Source of the DNA: Metallyticus violacea
Taxonomy: Eukaryota; Arthropoda; Insecta; Mantodea; Metallyticidae
DNA: 64,000 nucleotides
NCBI GenBank assembly: GCA_030762175.1
Contig: CM060840.1
Coordinates: 40,306,501 to 40,370,500, forward strand
Direction: 5' to 3'
Of this stretch, positions 35,955-46,800 are shown in pieces. The notes under the pieces were generated by a model that had not been told where the DNA came from, ran no database searches, and saw only the letters and a program-made list of their open reading frames with translations. The stretch's first letter is position 1, and every line of letters begins with the position of its first letter. The translations under genes were made by a program, and so were the position numbers.

Positions 35955-36690
35955 TGTGCTAAGGCCATTATTATTATTGGCATGGCTCGAAGAATTGTAA
36001 TTTTTAATAAATGAACCAGTTGCTAAGTGACTTGCAGAATTTCAAGAACTTTTTCCGAGGGTTTATCCCGCTGATAAATATACAGTATGTAACATAATGA
36101 TTAAATTCAAAACGACAGGACGTGTGTTGAACAAGAAAATAATGCAAAGGTGTCATGTGTAAACGGAGGAATCACTCCTCGAGTAGAACAATCACTACGA
36201 AAATCTCTTGCAAGTTAGCACAAGTCATACATCAGCACATTCTGCTACACAATTGATGTACAATCTGTTATCTTAAATTATTCAGCCGTTCTGCCCCCCC
36301 TTTTTTTTTCTTGCAACGGTGATATTAGTCAAGTGCAGCCTACCAACTGGGAAAGGAAAATGTTTCTAGAGTCCGTACATCATGACGGATATTTAAAACC
36401 ACAATCAGTGTTTTTTTTCCTAACAGTATTTACTTGAACCCCGAGGTAGAGAATACTCACTTTGTAAACGCAACCCTACTATTTGACACTAAGATTTTTA
36501 TGGGATTCTCTCAAGGACAGGATCTATAAATCAAGTCCCCAAAAACTGAACGAATTGAAAAAAAATATTAGAGCTGAAATAGCCAACATACTGGAACCAA
36601 TGCAGCAAAGTGTGAATCAAAATTTGTATACGCTTTACATTTGCTCCACAGTAACCGGGGAACATTTCAGCATTTTCTTTGAAAAAGTTA
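35955..36690 (+). pseudogene. Mariner-group transposase relic, near full span
   Basis: Reads in order, with stops and shifts: EFQELFPRVYPADKYTVCNI (about 36037-36097), IKFKTTGRVLNKK (linker after the first DNA-binding domain), a decayed TEESLLE block, a decayed SAHSATQLMYNLL region (second helix-turn-helix position), a stop-rich central part, then an open stretch from 36483 with TLRFLWDSLKDRIYKSSP, QKLNELKKNIRAEIANILEP and GEHFSIF. The F-L-W-x-x-L-K-D-x-x-Y and G-x-H-F motifs mark the C-terminus of this transposase group. Unlike the other relics the central interval has roughly natural length, so the DDE region was probably present but has decayed. The 130-codon frame (36483-36875) continues past the true protein end. 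Confidence 0.75.
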
Positions 36691-36875
36691 AGACTTTTCA
36701 GTACTTTGCAGATCACGTGTTAGGCTGGGTGGCGGTAGCTGCGCTGTGGACTTCCGGCTGCAGTTACGGCCAGCTTGGAGAAAAACAAACGAAGGTAGTA
36801 AGAAACATCTATACCATCCCTGAATATGCATCCAAACCCATGACATGCATTCCCCATGATACAAATGCTACTTAA

Positions 36876-38652
36876 GCGGCTACACAAACGACTTATGCTG
36901 GACACTCTATACTAATGACAGATTTATTGATTGTTACTAACTCGTAAATATTATATAAAATATTCAAGTACCCTAAAGGAAAATGTGCTAAATAATATTA
37001 TAAAAATTTAAAGCATCAATATATTGCAATCCTAAATTTCATTTCGAATAACCATCCACAATAAATAAAAACAATTTAATTTTATTTTATCTATACTTGA
37101 TAACGAGAAACAGCCATATTATATTGTTCTGGTCAAGAGATTATATATAAGCACATTGAAGTGATACACTTATGAAAAATTGTTTGTCGAGGTTTAAACT
37201 CTTCAGGATGGAGCTCTTTGATTGACTGGATCTCAAAGCATTCTTTAACGGAAGGCTCAGCTAGGCACGAAGGAAGATCTTTAAACTAATTAAATACGTC
37301 CTTGATGAAGTCTCAGTGAGACAGGTTAGAGAAATCTCCCTTTAGACTTAGTGTTGCACTGAAGAGATGAGGTGAGTATTATCACAGCGCAGTACATCTT
37401 TGCAACACTGTTTATTATGCCTATAGGAGTGTTACGCTTTACATGAAGCGTTTCCTCAAAGGACCTGCAGGTCTCTCCAACTAACCATGGGAAGACTTGC
37501 ATATGGAGCGCTTTATCAACTCGGCAAATAACCCAAAAATGTCCACATTCTCCTCTCTGAAGAACTACCTTTAACTTCTGGAGCATGTAAGTAATGCTGC
37601 GGTGAAAAAGAGAAGGGAATGGTGCCGGAGAATGGCAAAACTTTTGCTTCCTCTTCACTGTTGCTTCACCTCCCTTGAGGAAAGTAACAACAGCGCGAGA
37701 AATCCACAAGCTGCCCTGTTTTATCTTCCCACCTTCGCCTCTTAGAGCTCATTCTGTATCCAGTCTGCTTTTGCTAGAGAAGGCTTCCGGCGTTTGCATA
37801 AACTTCTGCTTTTCAACGCTCTTGAAGCAAACAGAATATGTGTCCCCATTTCCAGGATATTTTGTTAAGAACAACTAAGAAAAATATTGCTATTGACCTT
37901 ATATTATAATTTTTTAATTGTTACTTATGATTTTATTTAAACAAAAAGGAGGAAATATTAGGCAAATATCAGCCTTTAAAGCCTGAGGCTTCTATAGTAG
38001 TATTTATTTAAAAAAAGTATGTAATTCATAGATTACAAACATAAATAAAGAGGCCATCATGCGTTCACCTTCATCTTTGTTAAACATGTGCACTCCCATT
38101 AAGCTTTCTTCGAACATTTTATACTAAATACCATATTCTGTTGATTTATATTTTCATTCGGTTGCTGAACGTTCAATAATGCATTTTCTTCACTAAATCA
38201 GCTGTAAAGTGACGCAATGAACACACAAAAGGTTCAAGTGATGACTTAAAGCTACATAAGTTCAATAAAGGGCAGATATAACTGAACTCAAGTGTACTAA
38301 AATTCAACACTGCCCTTGTGTTACTATTTCATGGATTTATTGACACAAAGCACAACAACCTTTGATTTGAGCATAATGTACACTTTTCTTTCATATTGTT
38401 ATGCAAAAAAAGGTTATATTAAGTTTTATCTTTATTCAGTGGAACTGTCAGTGATGTTGAACTTTAAAATATAATCATTGAAGCGTTTTATTAAATGTTT
38501 ACCACAGACTCACATGCCTATTTTGGCACTCAACTTCATCCTGTTTTTATCTGAACTTGGAAAATGTATGCCTCATTTTGAAATCTTTAAAATAAAATCT
38601 AACGGCAGCTATTTATATGTGACTGCTTAAAAATAGTCAACTAATTTCGTAA
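36876..38652. other. Unassigned stretch including a 127-codon frame
   Basis: A minus-strand frame at 37326-37709 (127 codons; contains GECGHFWVICRVDKA and FPWLVGETCRSFEETLHV) lies in a GC-richer patch. I do not recognise it. The C and W content is unusual for chance AT-rich DNA, but there is no splice-site or domain support. The remainder is AT-rich and empty. Confidence 0.35.
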
Positions 38653-38768
38653 AAGAACTCAAGCCTGAAAAAATAGGTCTCTGAGCAAAATTTGTCGGCC
38701 GTTTCACGCCCTTAATTGAATGGGACACTGATGATGACCTTAGATGTTAAAGAGAGTCCATAAAAACC
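38653..38768 (+). mobile_element. SINE-B, 3' half only
   Basis: Begins AAGAACTCAAGCCTGAAA, includes GAGCAAAATTTGTCGGCCGT and TTTCACGCCC, and ends GATGTTAAAGAGAGTCCATAAAAA. The tRNA-like head and upstream body are absent, the pattern of a 5'-truncated retroposed copy. Confidence 0.88.
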
Positions 38769-39094
38769 GAAGTCAACAAATTCATTGACTTTGCGTTTAT
38801 ATGCAATCACTTGATAGTGTACAGTACATTACTGTATCATCATTTTCATAGTCGTGATGTCCATTTTTGATTAAAAGAATGTCACCTTCAAGTTGTCAGT
38901 ACTTTCCCATCACACTGTTTCACTGTACACCTCCATTTCTGTTGTTCATTCTTGGAGCACATTATATTTACCAACGATAACTCTCGTTCTTTTCGCCTTT
39001 GGGGCTGTACATTGTCACTGTTGGTTGTTAGTTGGTGCAGACTAAGGTTCATGAGCAGTTCATCATGTACTGGGGAAAAGAAGTAGTTGTTGAA

Positions 39095-39185
39095 TTGGTT
39101 TATTTACGGACGCTCGCCGTAAATGTACAACACGGGACCCACGACTTTGCTTTCCTAGGATTTTTACACCCGAAATCCATTGTGA
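39095..39185 (-). mobile_element. SINE-B, heavily deleted
   Basis: The plus strand reads TTGGTTTATTTACGGACGCTC joined directly to GCCGTAAATGTACAACACGG, GACCCACGACTTTGC and AGGATTTTTACACCCGAAATCC. The internal ~110 bases between CGCTC and GCCGTAAA and the tRNA-like head are missing. Confidence 0.8.
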
Positions 39186-39748
39186 CGGGCAGTATGAATA
39201 TTTGCGAAGGTTGTATAAATATATAGACGTGGTAGCGCAGCTTGAAGACACCGACATGCCTTACTAGTACAATGTACATTTTATTTACGATCAGGTAGGA
39301 TCAGTTTTTCATAGGTCAACCTGTATATCTAATGCTAGGGTCTGTATGCAGCTCCAATTTTAATTCCTGAATAAAGGTCATAAAATGCATTAAACTCTAA
39401 CAAATGAGGGCATGTGTCATGATTTCGTCTCTGAAAAGTTACTTTTCAAAACGACTAGGCAGATGTTTCTTAAAATCTACTAACTCCACAAGGATGAAAT
39501 TTACACCTATTCTAAACAACAGTTAACATTCGAATTTCTTTCTATAAGCATTAAAATACTAATACTAGTTTATTCATTTGTATGTAAAAGCATATAATAA
39601 AATAATTTATAGAGAAACACGGCATAAGTATTATTTTGCATAAATAGTTAAAAAACATAACATGCCAAATGTTGTAACTATTACTATGCTAAATTCCACA
39701 AAAGCAGTTTGGTAGCTTGTGGCATGTTGGTGCCACTAATATAGAGAG
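39186..39748. other. Unassigned AT-rich stretch
   Basis: Nothing recognised. Confidence 0.4.
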
Positions 39749-39758
39749 AACTGGGCTT

Positions 39759-40053
39759 TTTTTTTTTTTTTTGAGTAGTGTTTAACGCCCGTTTTCACTA
39801 CTGAGGCACCACAGGCGGTGGACACTGATGATACATGAGATGAAATGATAAATTGGGAAAGGATATTTTTTTTTTTAAGGAAGGAAGCGTTCCAGGCCTA
39901 AGTTTAGGTACCTCCCCGGCATTTGCCAGTTATGAAGACTGAGGAAAACCTGGAAAAAACCCCAGTCAGGGAGGACGGTCCTGGCGGGATTCGAACCGCA
40001 GACCTCCCGCTCACGAGTCCATGCCTTAACGACCTCGGCCACCCGTGGCGGTA
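39759..40053 (-). mobile_element. SINE-A copy 9, full length
   Basis: Near-perfect reverse-orientation copy. It starts on plus with about 14 T (the poly-A tail), then GAGTAGTGTTTAACGCCC, and ends GACCTCGGCCACCCGTGGCGG. The B box is intact (plus GGGATTCGAACC). A perfect 10-bp target duplication aactgggctt flanks it (39749-39758 and 40054-40063). High similarity to copy 5 over the whole length suggests recent activity. Confidence 0.96.
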
Positions 40054-40460
40054 AACTGGGCTTACCATCTGGAATTATTCCCCTATTTGGCTTCACAGTA
40101 ATGACTCATGAACTGGTGTACTATTACAGGTAATCGGTTTATGTGTGCAGGCCTGAGAAGCTGATATTTAGGCGGACCCAGCAGATGTCTGTGATGCCCT
40201 TCAGATAAACACACTTGCAATTCCTTAATGTCAAATACACAGCTAAACTAAAACTCAAATGGAGTTTATATATATTTCAGTTATGAAGTACACAAGTTAC
40301 AGAAAATTCTTCACTAAACTTCATTTATCTGCTTCTTGAGTTATATTGTCGACATTTTTAGTGAAATTTGGCACTGTCGTTAGGACAAACAACGTAAAGC
40401 TATTTTGATGTAGCTTAGAGAAAGGGTTGGAGTTTATAAGAGGCTTTTACTCACAGTCAA

Positions 40461-40726
40461 ACCGTCATAGATCGCCGAGATCGTTATGGCGCGAACTTGT
40501 CTGGGTTCGATTCCCGCCAGGACTGTTCTCCCTGACTAAGGCATTTTCTAGGTTTTCCTCAATCCTCACAAATAACAAATGCTGGCGAGGTGCTCTGAAC
40601 GTAGGCCTGGAACCCTTACTTCCTTAAAATATCCTTTTCCAATTTATAATTTCATCTCATGTATTTTCAGTGTCCAAAGCAGTGATGTCTCAGCAGTAAA
40701 TATGGGCATTAAACTCTACGTAAAAC
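40461..40726 (+). mobile_element. SINE-A copy 10, diverged
   Basis: Head ACCGTCATAGATCGCCGAGATCGTTATGG, with the anticodon-arm region shortened (GCGCGAACTTGTCTGGGTTCGATTCC), then the full body with scattered substitutions and the tail GGGCATTAAACTCTACG. The B box is still good (GGTTCGATTCC). Confidence 0.86.
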
Positions 40727-40969
40727 ACACGCACATACACCATGAACATTCTGGAAACTACCTTACATTCTGTGACGAATAATTAATTTCGAGATTTTAT
40801 TCATTGCGCTCTGCTCTAGGGTGAAGCTTATCGCCACATTCTTTGATGAAAAGTATGTTAATTGTCACAAGCTAAGAACAATTAGACACCTTGTTCATTT
40901 GATTTCAATTACGTGTTTATTTCCTTCTGTCTAATCCGTTTGTCTTAAGTAGCAAAAATTAGAAAAGTA

Positions 40970-42195
40970 CGAGGGTAGGTCCATAAGTTTCCGGCGTAAC
41001 CATTATATTCCATATAGTTACTCTTTATTGCATTACACTTCTCATATCTTTGAATTAACATTTCAATCCCCCCCCCTTTTTGTCAGAAGTCTTGTCTGCT
41101 AAATGGTCATAAACAGCATCCATCACTTCTTCGTAACACTTAAATTTCCTTCCTCGAAAGTCGTTCTTTAGTTTTGAGTAGAGTAAATAGTCGCTGAGAG
41201 CTAGATCTGAGCTATAGGGCTGCTCAATCTCCTTGAAGTCACATTTTCACAGCTTCTTTTGTAACAAGAGCTGTGTGTACAGGCGCGTTGTCGTGAAGAA
41301 GGTGCACACCAGCACTCAGCTTTCCTCACCTTTTCACTTTGATGGAAGCACGTAGTCTGTGCAGTAGGCCAGCATAGTACTCCCCATTTTCTATGGTGTT
41401 ACTCTCCTTGAAATCAATGAAGAGTATTCCTTTACATTCCCAAAAGTTTGTGGCCATTATCTTCTTGGTTGACTGAGTGATCTTGGGCTTTCGAGGCGAT
41501 GCTTCGCCAGGTTTACGCCATTCCATTGATTCTATTTTGGACAAGGGATCATAGAAGAGGCCCATAGTTTCATCTGCTGTAACAATAGTTTGGAGAACTT
41601 CTCTCTCGTTGCCATGGCAGAGCTCCAAAAAAGCCTGACAACAGATGATCGTTGCTGCTTTTGGACTGTAAAAAGAAGTCTAGGCACCCATCTTGCACTA
41701 ACCTTACTCATGTTTAAATGTTCATGAATAATTCAAATGTTGTTTTAGAAAGGCTCAATCTTGCTGCTATGTGTGTAACTTTGAGCCGCCGGTCTTCCAT
41801 TATTATTCCTTTCAAAAGAGCGATGTTTTCAGAAGCGAGCGCCTCCAAGGGCCGACCTGCACGATCTTCGTCTTCAATACTTTCTCGACCCAACCGTAGC
41901 CTATTCTTTTAGTGTAGAACATGAGGGAGATACTTTCTCAATTACATCGTCCAATCGCGGTTTAATTTCATTTGAAGTGAGTCCTTCATTTATGAAGAAC
42001 TTAACAGTTCGAAACTACATTTTGAACATGTCATATAACCTTCTTTATGAAAATATATCTAAACAAGTGAACATTGCGGAGCGGAAGTTACAACTGCAAT
42101 TATTTGCTTAACAGAAAAGGTATGAAACCAGATAAGTGTTTTATGAAGGCGATAACCCTTATCGGTGAGGCCGGAAACTTATGGATCAGCTTTTG
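40970..42195 (-). mobile_element. Mariner-like transposon with both ends
   Basis: A 1,226-bp element bounded by inverted terminal repeats. The left end carries GGTCCATAAGTTTCCGG; the reverse-complemented right end carries GATCCATAAGTTTCCGG. The inner parts match best, and the outer 10 bp have diverged. A TA dinucleotide sits immediately outside each end (40968-40969 and 42196-42197), the hallmark target duplication of Tc1/mariner insertion. The size is close to the roughly 1.3 kb usual for mariners. It contains one decayed transposase gene on the minus strand. Confidence 0.92.
41010..42029 (-). pseudogene. Mariner transposase, inactivated
   Basis: Minus-strand pieces in order: FFINEGLTSNEIKPRLDDV (N-terminal helix-turn-helix), GRESIEDEDRAGRPLEA, IIMEDRRLKVTHIAARLSLS (second DNA-binding motif), MSKVSARWVPRLL (linker typical of mariners), TADET (41580 region, first catalytic Asp), SMEWRKPGEASPRKPK, KKIMATNFWECKGILFIDF, ENGEYYAGLLHRLR, HDNAPVHTA (second Asp) and SSDLALSDY (third Asp, so D,D34D-like). 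A C-terminal QRYEKCNAI ends it. Breaks: a stop within the first codons, a frameshift before GRESIEDED, a stop after FELFMNI (about 41710), a frameshift before TADET and a stop after EAVKM (about 41240). The longest open piece is 100 codons (41326-41628). All three catalytic acids survive. Confidence 0.93.
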
Positions 42196-42239
42196 TAGAT
42201 ACTGCCTGTTCAGGTCTAAGGAAATCTGAGCAAGTTATG

Positions 42240-42765
42240 GTGCGAGACATGTAAACAAAGAGATTCCGAACGGAGCAGCTCAGGCAGTCGTATGGGACTG
42301 GAATCCGAAAGATCCCGAGTTTAAATAAATTGGAGCCGAGCATCGTTCCCCCCCCCCCTTTCTTTTCTGGTCACTTAGGTGAATGTTGGGATAAATCTTT
42401 CCTTTCCACGAATTTCTGCTCTTCCTTTTCATGTAAGTTCATTCCGTTGGTTCTATTACAGGATCGAAAGTGCCAGGCGAGGTAAACTGGTGCGTTAAGA
42501 GGGTGACTTTAGCTTTGGAAATGTTTCTGCCCTGCTTTTGTATAAAGTGGCCCTTTCGAGTAACTTAAACTCTTGGAGGACCTCGGGATGTTCATCTGTA
42601 ATTTTAGGAATCCCAAATACATAAGTGGATCATGGCCGCCCTGTGTCTCCCAACCTCATCCGTTCCTCCCGGAAGTGCCCCTACTATGGGCATAGACACA
42701 AACGGTTAGCCCTTCAGAAGGGTGAAATACCAAAGTATTCTCCTCCGTCTCAAAACATAATCTAA
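42240..42765 (+). mobile_element. Repeat C, long copy (tRNA-headed composite)
   Basis: Identified by similarity to the minus-strand copy at 62.4-62.6 kb. Shared blocks in order: a tRNA-like head (GGACTGGAATCCGAAAGATC, CCGAGTTTAAATAAATTGG, a decayed B box), TGGTCACTTAGGTGAATGTTG, TTCCGTTGGT, CGAAAGTGCCAGGCGAG and a GATGGTTTGCGC-like block. This copy continues another 250 bp (CTTGGAGGACCTCGGGATGT, CTCCCGGAAGTGCCCCTACT, CCTTCAGAAGGGTGAAATAC) that the other copy lacks. The C-rich run at 42350 and the B-box decay show age. Markedly GC-richer than its surroundings. Family name unknown to me. Confidence 0.65.
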
Positions 42766-43393
42766 TCTAATTCAATTCAATACAAACAAAGGTAGGTAGA
42801 GATTGTAAAAGGAGAATAGAACTACTTATCTGGACGAAAGGTTTAAAAAAAAAAAGTGACTTCCTGTTTTATTCTGTCCAATTCTCTGCACTATAGGGGT
42901 TTAATATCCTAGCATAACAAACTTTACTCTTTTGTTCCGTGTGCCAACTAACGCTAACAACTTATCACAGAAATTCTAGGGATTAAAAAAAAAAAAAAAA
43001 TAAGGAACGAAAACATAAAAGACAATGAGCATAAAACATTCTTATTGTTGCAAAATAACTTTAAGTACAACAAATAAAGGCATTAAATAAATTGTCAGTG
43101 AACACCATATTACAAATAATTCCCGCACAATGCGAAATTAGGAACAGAAAAGTTATTTTATATTGTCTTTGGTGAAACATTTTAAATTAGTCTCGTGGAC
43201 TGGCGTTCATTTTAACATATCTTTATATATTGAGAAGCACAAGGTAAATTCATGATTTGAGGAAATAAGTTGGAAAATGGAAAAATGTGTTCAATGCTCG
43301 AGGAAGAGTTTAACTGTTATGAAAATATCCATTTTACAACTTAAAACCCGAAAAGAAGAATATAAGAAAGAACAAGATGTTTATCTTCCCAAG
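42766..43393. other. Unassigned AT-rich stretch
   Basis: Nothing recognised apart from A runs at 42846 and 42985. Confidence 0.4.
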
Positions 43394-43587
43394 ATAAATT
43401 GGGAAAGGATTATTTTAAGGTAGGTAAAGTTCCAGGCCTAAGTTTCCTCCCCGGCATTTGCCAATTATGAGGACTGAGGAAATTCTGGAAAAAATCTCAG
43501 TCAGGGAGGACGGTCCTGGAGGGATTCGAATCCCAGACCTCCCGCTCACGAGTCCGCGTCTTAACGACCTCGTCCACCCGTGGCGGT
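43394..43587 (-). mobile_element. SINE-A copy 11, lacking its 3' third
   Basis: The minus-strand head is intact (plus GGGATTCGAATCCCAGACCTCCC..CACCCGTGGCGG), and the body runs to GATAAATTGGGAAAGGAT. The distal block with CACCGCCTGTGGTGCC and the tail is absent. A small deletion removes the GGTACC segment. An 85-codon frame crosses it by chance. Confidence 0.9.
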
Positions 43588-46109
43588 AAACATAGGAGTG
43601 TAATTTTGTACAGATGAATTTCATTATAAAACGCCAACTTTTATCAAAAGTAAAAGTATATCCGCAAGTCATATTAAAACAGAAGTAATTTAATTAATTT
43701 TTTATTTAGAAAAAACTGCGAAAACTTTCGTTTTAGGTGCGACTAATTTTATAACTGATACGAATGACCCACGAAATACCGGTCACTCGTAGTCTTGACT
43801 GTATACACGCTCGAGATTGACTCGTTGTGACTGGACCGATATTAGGATTACATCCACTTCACGGAGGTTAATTAAACTAGAATCGATGTAATGTGGTAAT
43901 AGAATAATTTTCTGATTTCAATTTTTAATAACACCTTGGACATTGAAATTGAACGTACTGATAATTTTAAACTGCATAAATGTGTTCTAAAATGAGCAAG
44001 TTCATCAACAGAAATTTAACACTCAACTTGTAAAGCTCATTAAAAAAGTATACCTTTAAGTATTAAAATACTAATTATATGAAAAATCTATTTCTAGCAT
44101 TCTACAAGAATCAGCATTTTAGTGCTTTATAAAATGTATTATTATATTTCGTATTAATTTTCGCTACCTTAAGAAAAAACTATTCTATAATTTTTTTTAA
44201 TATCTCAAAATGTGCTATTGTCCTAATATATGCCCATAATTTTAAGTATATTGATATACATTAAATTTAAATATACTTTTTAGAGAAAGGGCGCGGTTTT
44301 AATTCTTCCAGGTATTCATTTGAAATGGTTTAAATTTAAGCCATAAAATCTCTACAGTTTTCCTGAATCTATAATATACATATGAAAAACGCTACTTCAT
44401 TTCATAAATAATTTTATTTACTGATTACCTTAAATATAAAAACACAAATAATAAGTCAGAATAGTACGATTTCCACTTGTAGTTTTTTCTGGATATCCAA
44501 TATTTATACACATAGATAGTCAAACTGTTTTAAACTTGTGCTTCCTAGTTTGCTTTTCAGATATTCATTCGCTGATTCAAAAAGGAGCTGTTTTCTTTGT
44601 TTTATTTTTAAATTAAACAAAAATGTATGAAAAGGATGAGAGAGACAATTCTCCAAAATGATGTTTAGTAGCACAGAGATGTTCTTTACTGATAAATATG
44701 CAAACATTTTTGTTTATTTTTTCTGTAATTTTTTAAAATAGTTAATAAATGTCAATATTTTTTTTCCTTTAGGTCTAATAAGCGTAATTCGGCTTATTTT
44801 CATTTATACCAATTAGCGAGTCAAAACTGAAAGAAAAACGGTGTTTACTGGGAAATACACAGCACTTTTTCTGGAATTTTCTATTTATCAATTCTGCAGC
44901 GATTCTTGAAGGGAGTTTAAACATCGGAAACAAAGCCTCAACTTAAAAAATGAAACAAAAGGTAAACGCATAATATGCGGCAGCTCCATTAAAGCGAAAG
45001 TTTTATCATCGTTGGCAACTGCAGCAAAAAATACACCTAGAGCAATGGGAATGACAGGGTTTATGTTCCATGCCAATATAGCGTGTGTGTTACTAACCAA
45101 ACGTGCTCTGCGATACCTCCGGCTTTCATTTGCTTTGGGAAGAGGGCTTTTCAAATTGGACCTATTGTCAGGTTCAAGTGGATATATTTTATTCAAAGTC
45201 CCATTACGAAAAGGGTGGGAGGATTCATTGTATCCCATGCGAACACTGGTTGGGAAACCTAATTCGCAGAACCCTTCATTCTACCCTTTGTTGAAAATAC
45301 GAGAGAGAGAGAAATACTTTTTTTGTGCTTGTACAGTCTTTGTCTAACATTGTCTCACAATGCCATTTCTTCTGTTTAAAACCGGCGCGAGGAACGAGTT
45401 ACAAAGCGAACAAATCCTTAAACTGTGTGCTGCCGTTTCCATCAAAGGCATTTACTTAGAGATTATACACAGCAAAAAAGACAATGCGAAGAGAGACTAG
45501 AAAACCGTGGCAAATTGACTTTCGCTCGAAGAGCTTGCTTAAATTCCAACATAATATACTGGCGAATCCTCAAAGGAAGAGATTTGCCCTTAACAAAAGT
45601 AAATACTGTCTAAAAGCCTTAAAAATGAAATGGAGACAATAGACACTATGAATTATGCCACTATAACTCGTCTTTAAGATCTTCGTAATGTAACATTTCT
45701 GTCCCATGATTACCAGATAGCGTTGTTTAGTAAAATGGAAAGAGAAGTCGAGACTACAGATGATGAAAATAAGAGCAAAATGGTGGTGCAAATCTTTGAA
45801 GTGAGTTTTAAATTAAATAATAGTTGCACATTTACGAACTTTCAGCAACTTACGAAAGTTTAAATTATGTCCTTTCAAGCAATTTATCTCCGCTTTATAC
45901 ACAAGCCTTTAAAGTAATTCATATATCGCAAAATTGGCACCATATAAGTTAACGATTGTCGTTTATAGACAATTTATTAATATAATGTAGTTTTACATAT
46001 TTAGCATTTCATATATACATTTTACAAAATATCAAAAGAACTTGATGAATTTAATTTTACAATGTTGGTATCATATTTTCTCAGAATATAAAAACGACAA
46101 TTTGTTTCC

Positions 46110-46110
<1 letters not shown>
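43588..46110. other. Unassigned stretch with a GC-richer patch
   Basis: 44.89-45.35 kb has opposed overlapping frames of 116 (minus, 44888-45238) and 111 codons (plus, 45012-45347). Overlap on both strands over the same bases means at most one could be real, and neither has a recognised domain. A GAGAGAGAGA run sits at 45302. The rest is AT-rich. Confidence 0.4.

Positions 46111-46158
<48 letters not shown>
46111..46158. repeat. (AAT)n microsatellite
   Basis: About 16 AAT units. Confidence 0.95.
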
Positions 46159-46159
<1 letters not shown>

Positions 46160-46233
46160 GTACTAACCTGCACTAATAAATTAAAGGTGCACTTTATCAC
46201 GCGCTATAACATATATATTGACGATGTCGTACA

Positions 46234-46275
46234 CGCTGATGACCTGAGATGTTAAAGAGCGTCCATAAAATAATA
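46234..46275 (+). mobile_element. SINE-B 3' terminal fragment
   Basis: Only the last ~40 bases of the family: GCTGATGACCTGAGATGTTA, AAGAGCGTCCATAAAATAA. A short 5'-truncated insertion, or the surviving end of an older one. Confidence 0.85.
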
Positions 46276-46401
46276 TAAAACGATGTCATACATTCATAGA
46301 AAAAAGTATTAGAGTAGGAATAAAGCTCGATAAAACATAAATTTCAATATCTTTCATGCCTTGGATTACTTAATAATAGAGAAAATAGAAAACATCATTT
46401 A

Positions 46402-46404
<3 letters not shown>

Positions 46405-46457
<53 letters not shown>
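46405..46457. repeat. (AT)n microsatellite
   Basis: About 26 AT units abutting the LINE fragment that follows. Confidence 0.95.
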
Positions 46458-46460
<3 letters not shown>

Positions 46461-46464
46461 CCAA

Positions 46465-46800
46465 TATACGTGAAAATTATGAGCTTAAAATATCAAATAA
46501 TAAGACAAAGGTTATGTCATTTATAGGGTAAAAACCATACGATCAAAATTGCTAGCATATGATAATAATAGAACAAGCCAATATATAAGCATGTGGATCA
46601 ATGAGAAGAACACTAAGCACAGCAGGAAGAGCAACACAAATCAAAATTTGAAACGTCATGGGTGTATTCAGTAATATCTAGTGAAACACTGAAACAGAAG
46701 AATAATAGTTAAATTCAAGCAACAGGAATGAGATTTCAAAGAGCTGTTAAAGGGACTATGAGACTTAGTACTGAACAATTGTGCTAGATTCTGCTGATAA
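46465..46800 (+). pseudogene. LINE reverse-transcriptase C-terminal fragment
   Basis: The forward reading gives IRENYELKISNNKTKVMSFIG (split here as IRENYELKIS and NNKTKVMSFIG). This matches the end of the reverse-transcriptase palm/thumb in insect-type non-LTR elements (N-L-K-I-S-x-x-K-T-K-V-M-x-F). It is followed by decayed IIEQANI (for I-I-E-Q-V-N-x-F-x-Y-L-G) and EISKS fragments. Interrupted by stops. It probably belongs to the same LINE class as the tail piece at 13.8 kb, since these two segments are adjacent in intact elements of that class, but the copies do not overlap, so this is inference. Confidence 0.7.

Noticed and set aside
36483..36875. 130-codon frame as a host gene
   Set aside because: Its first half is the C-terminus of a mariner-group transposase, with the rest of the relic upstream.
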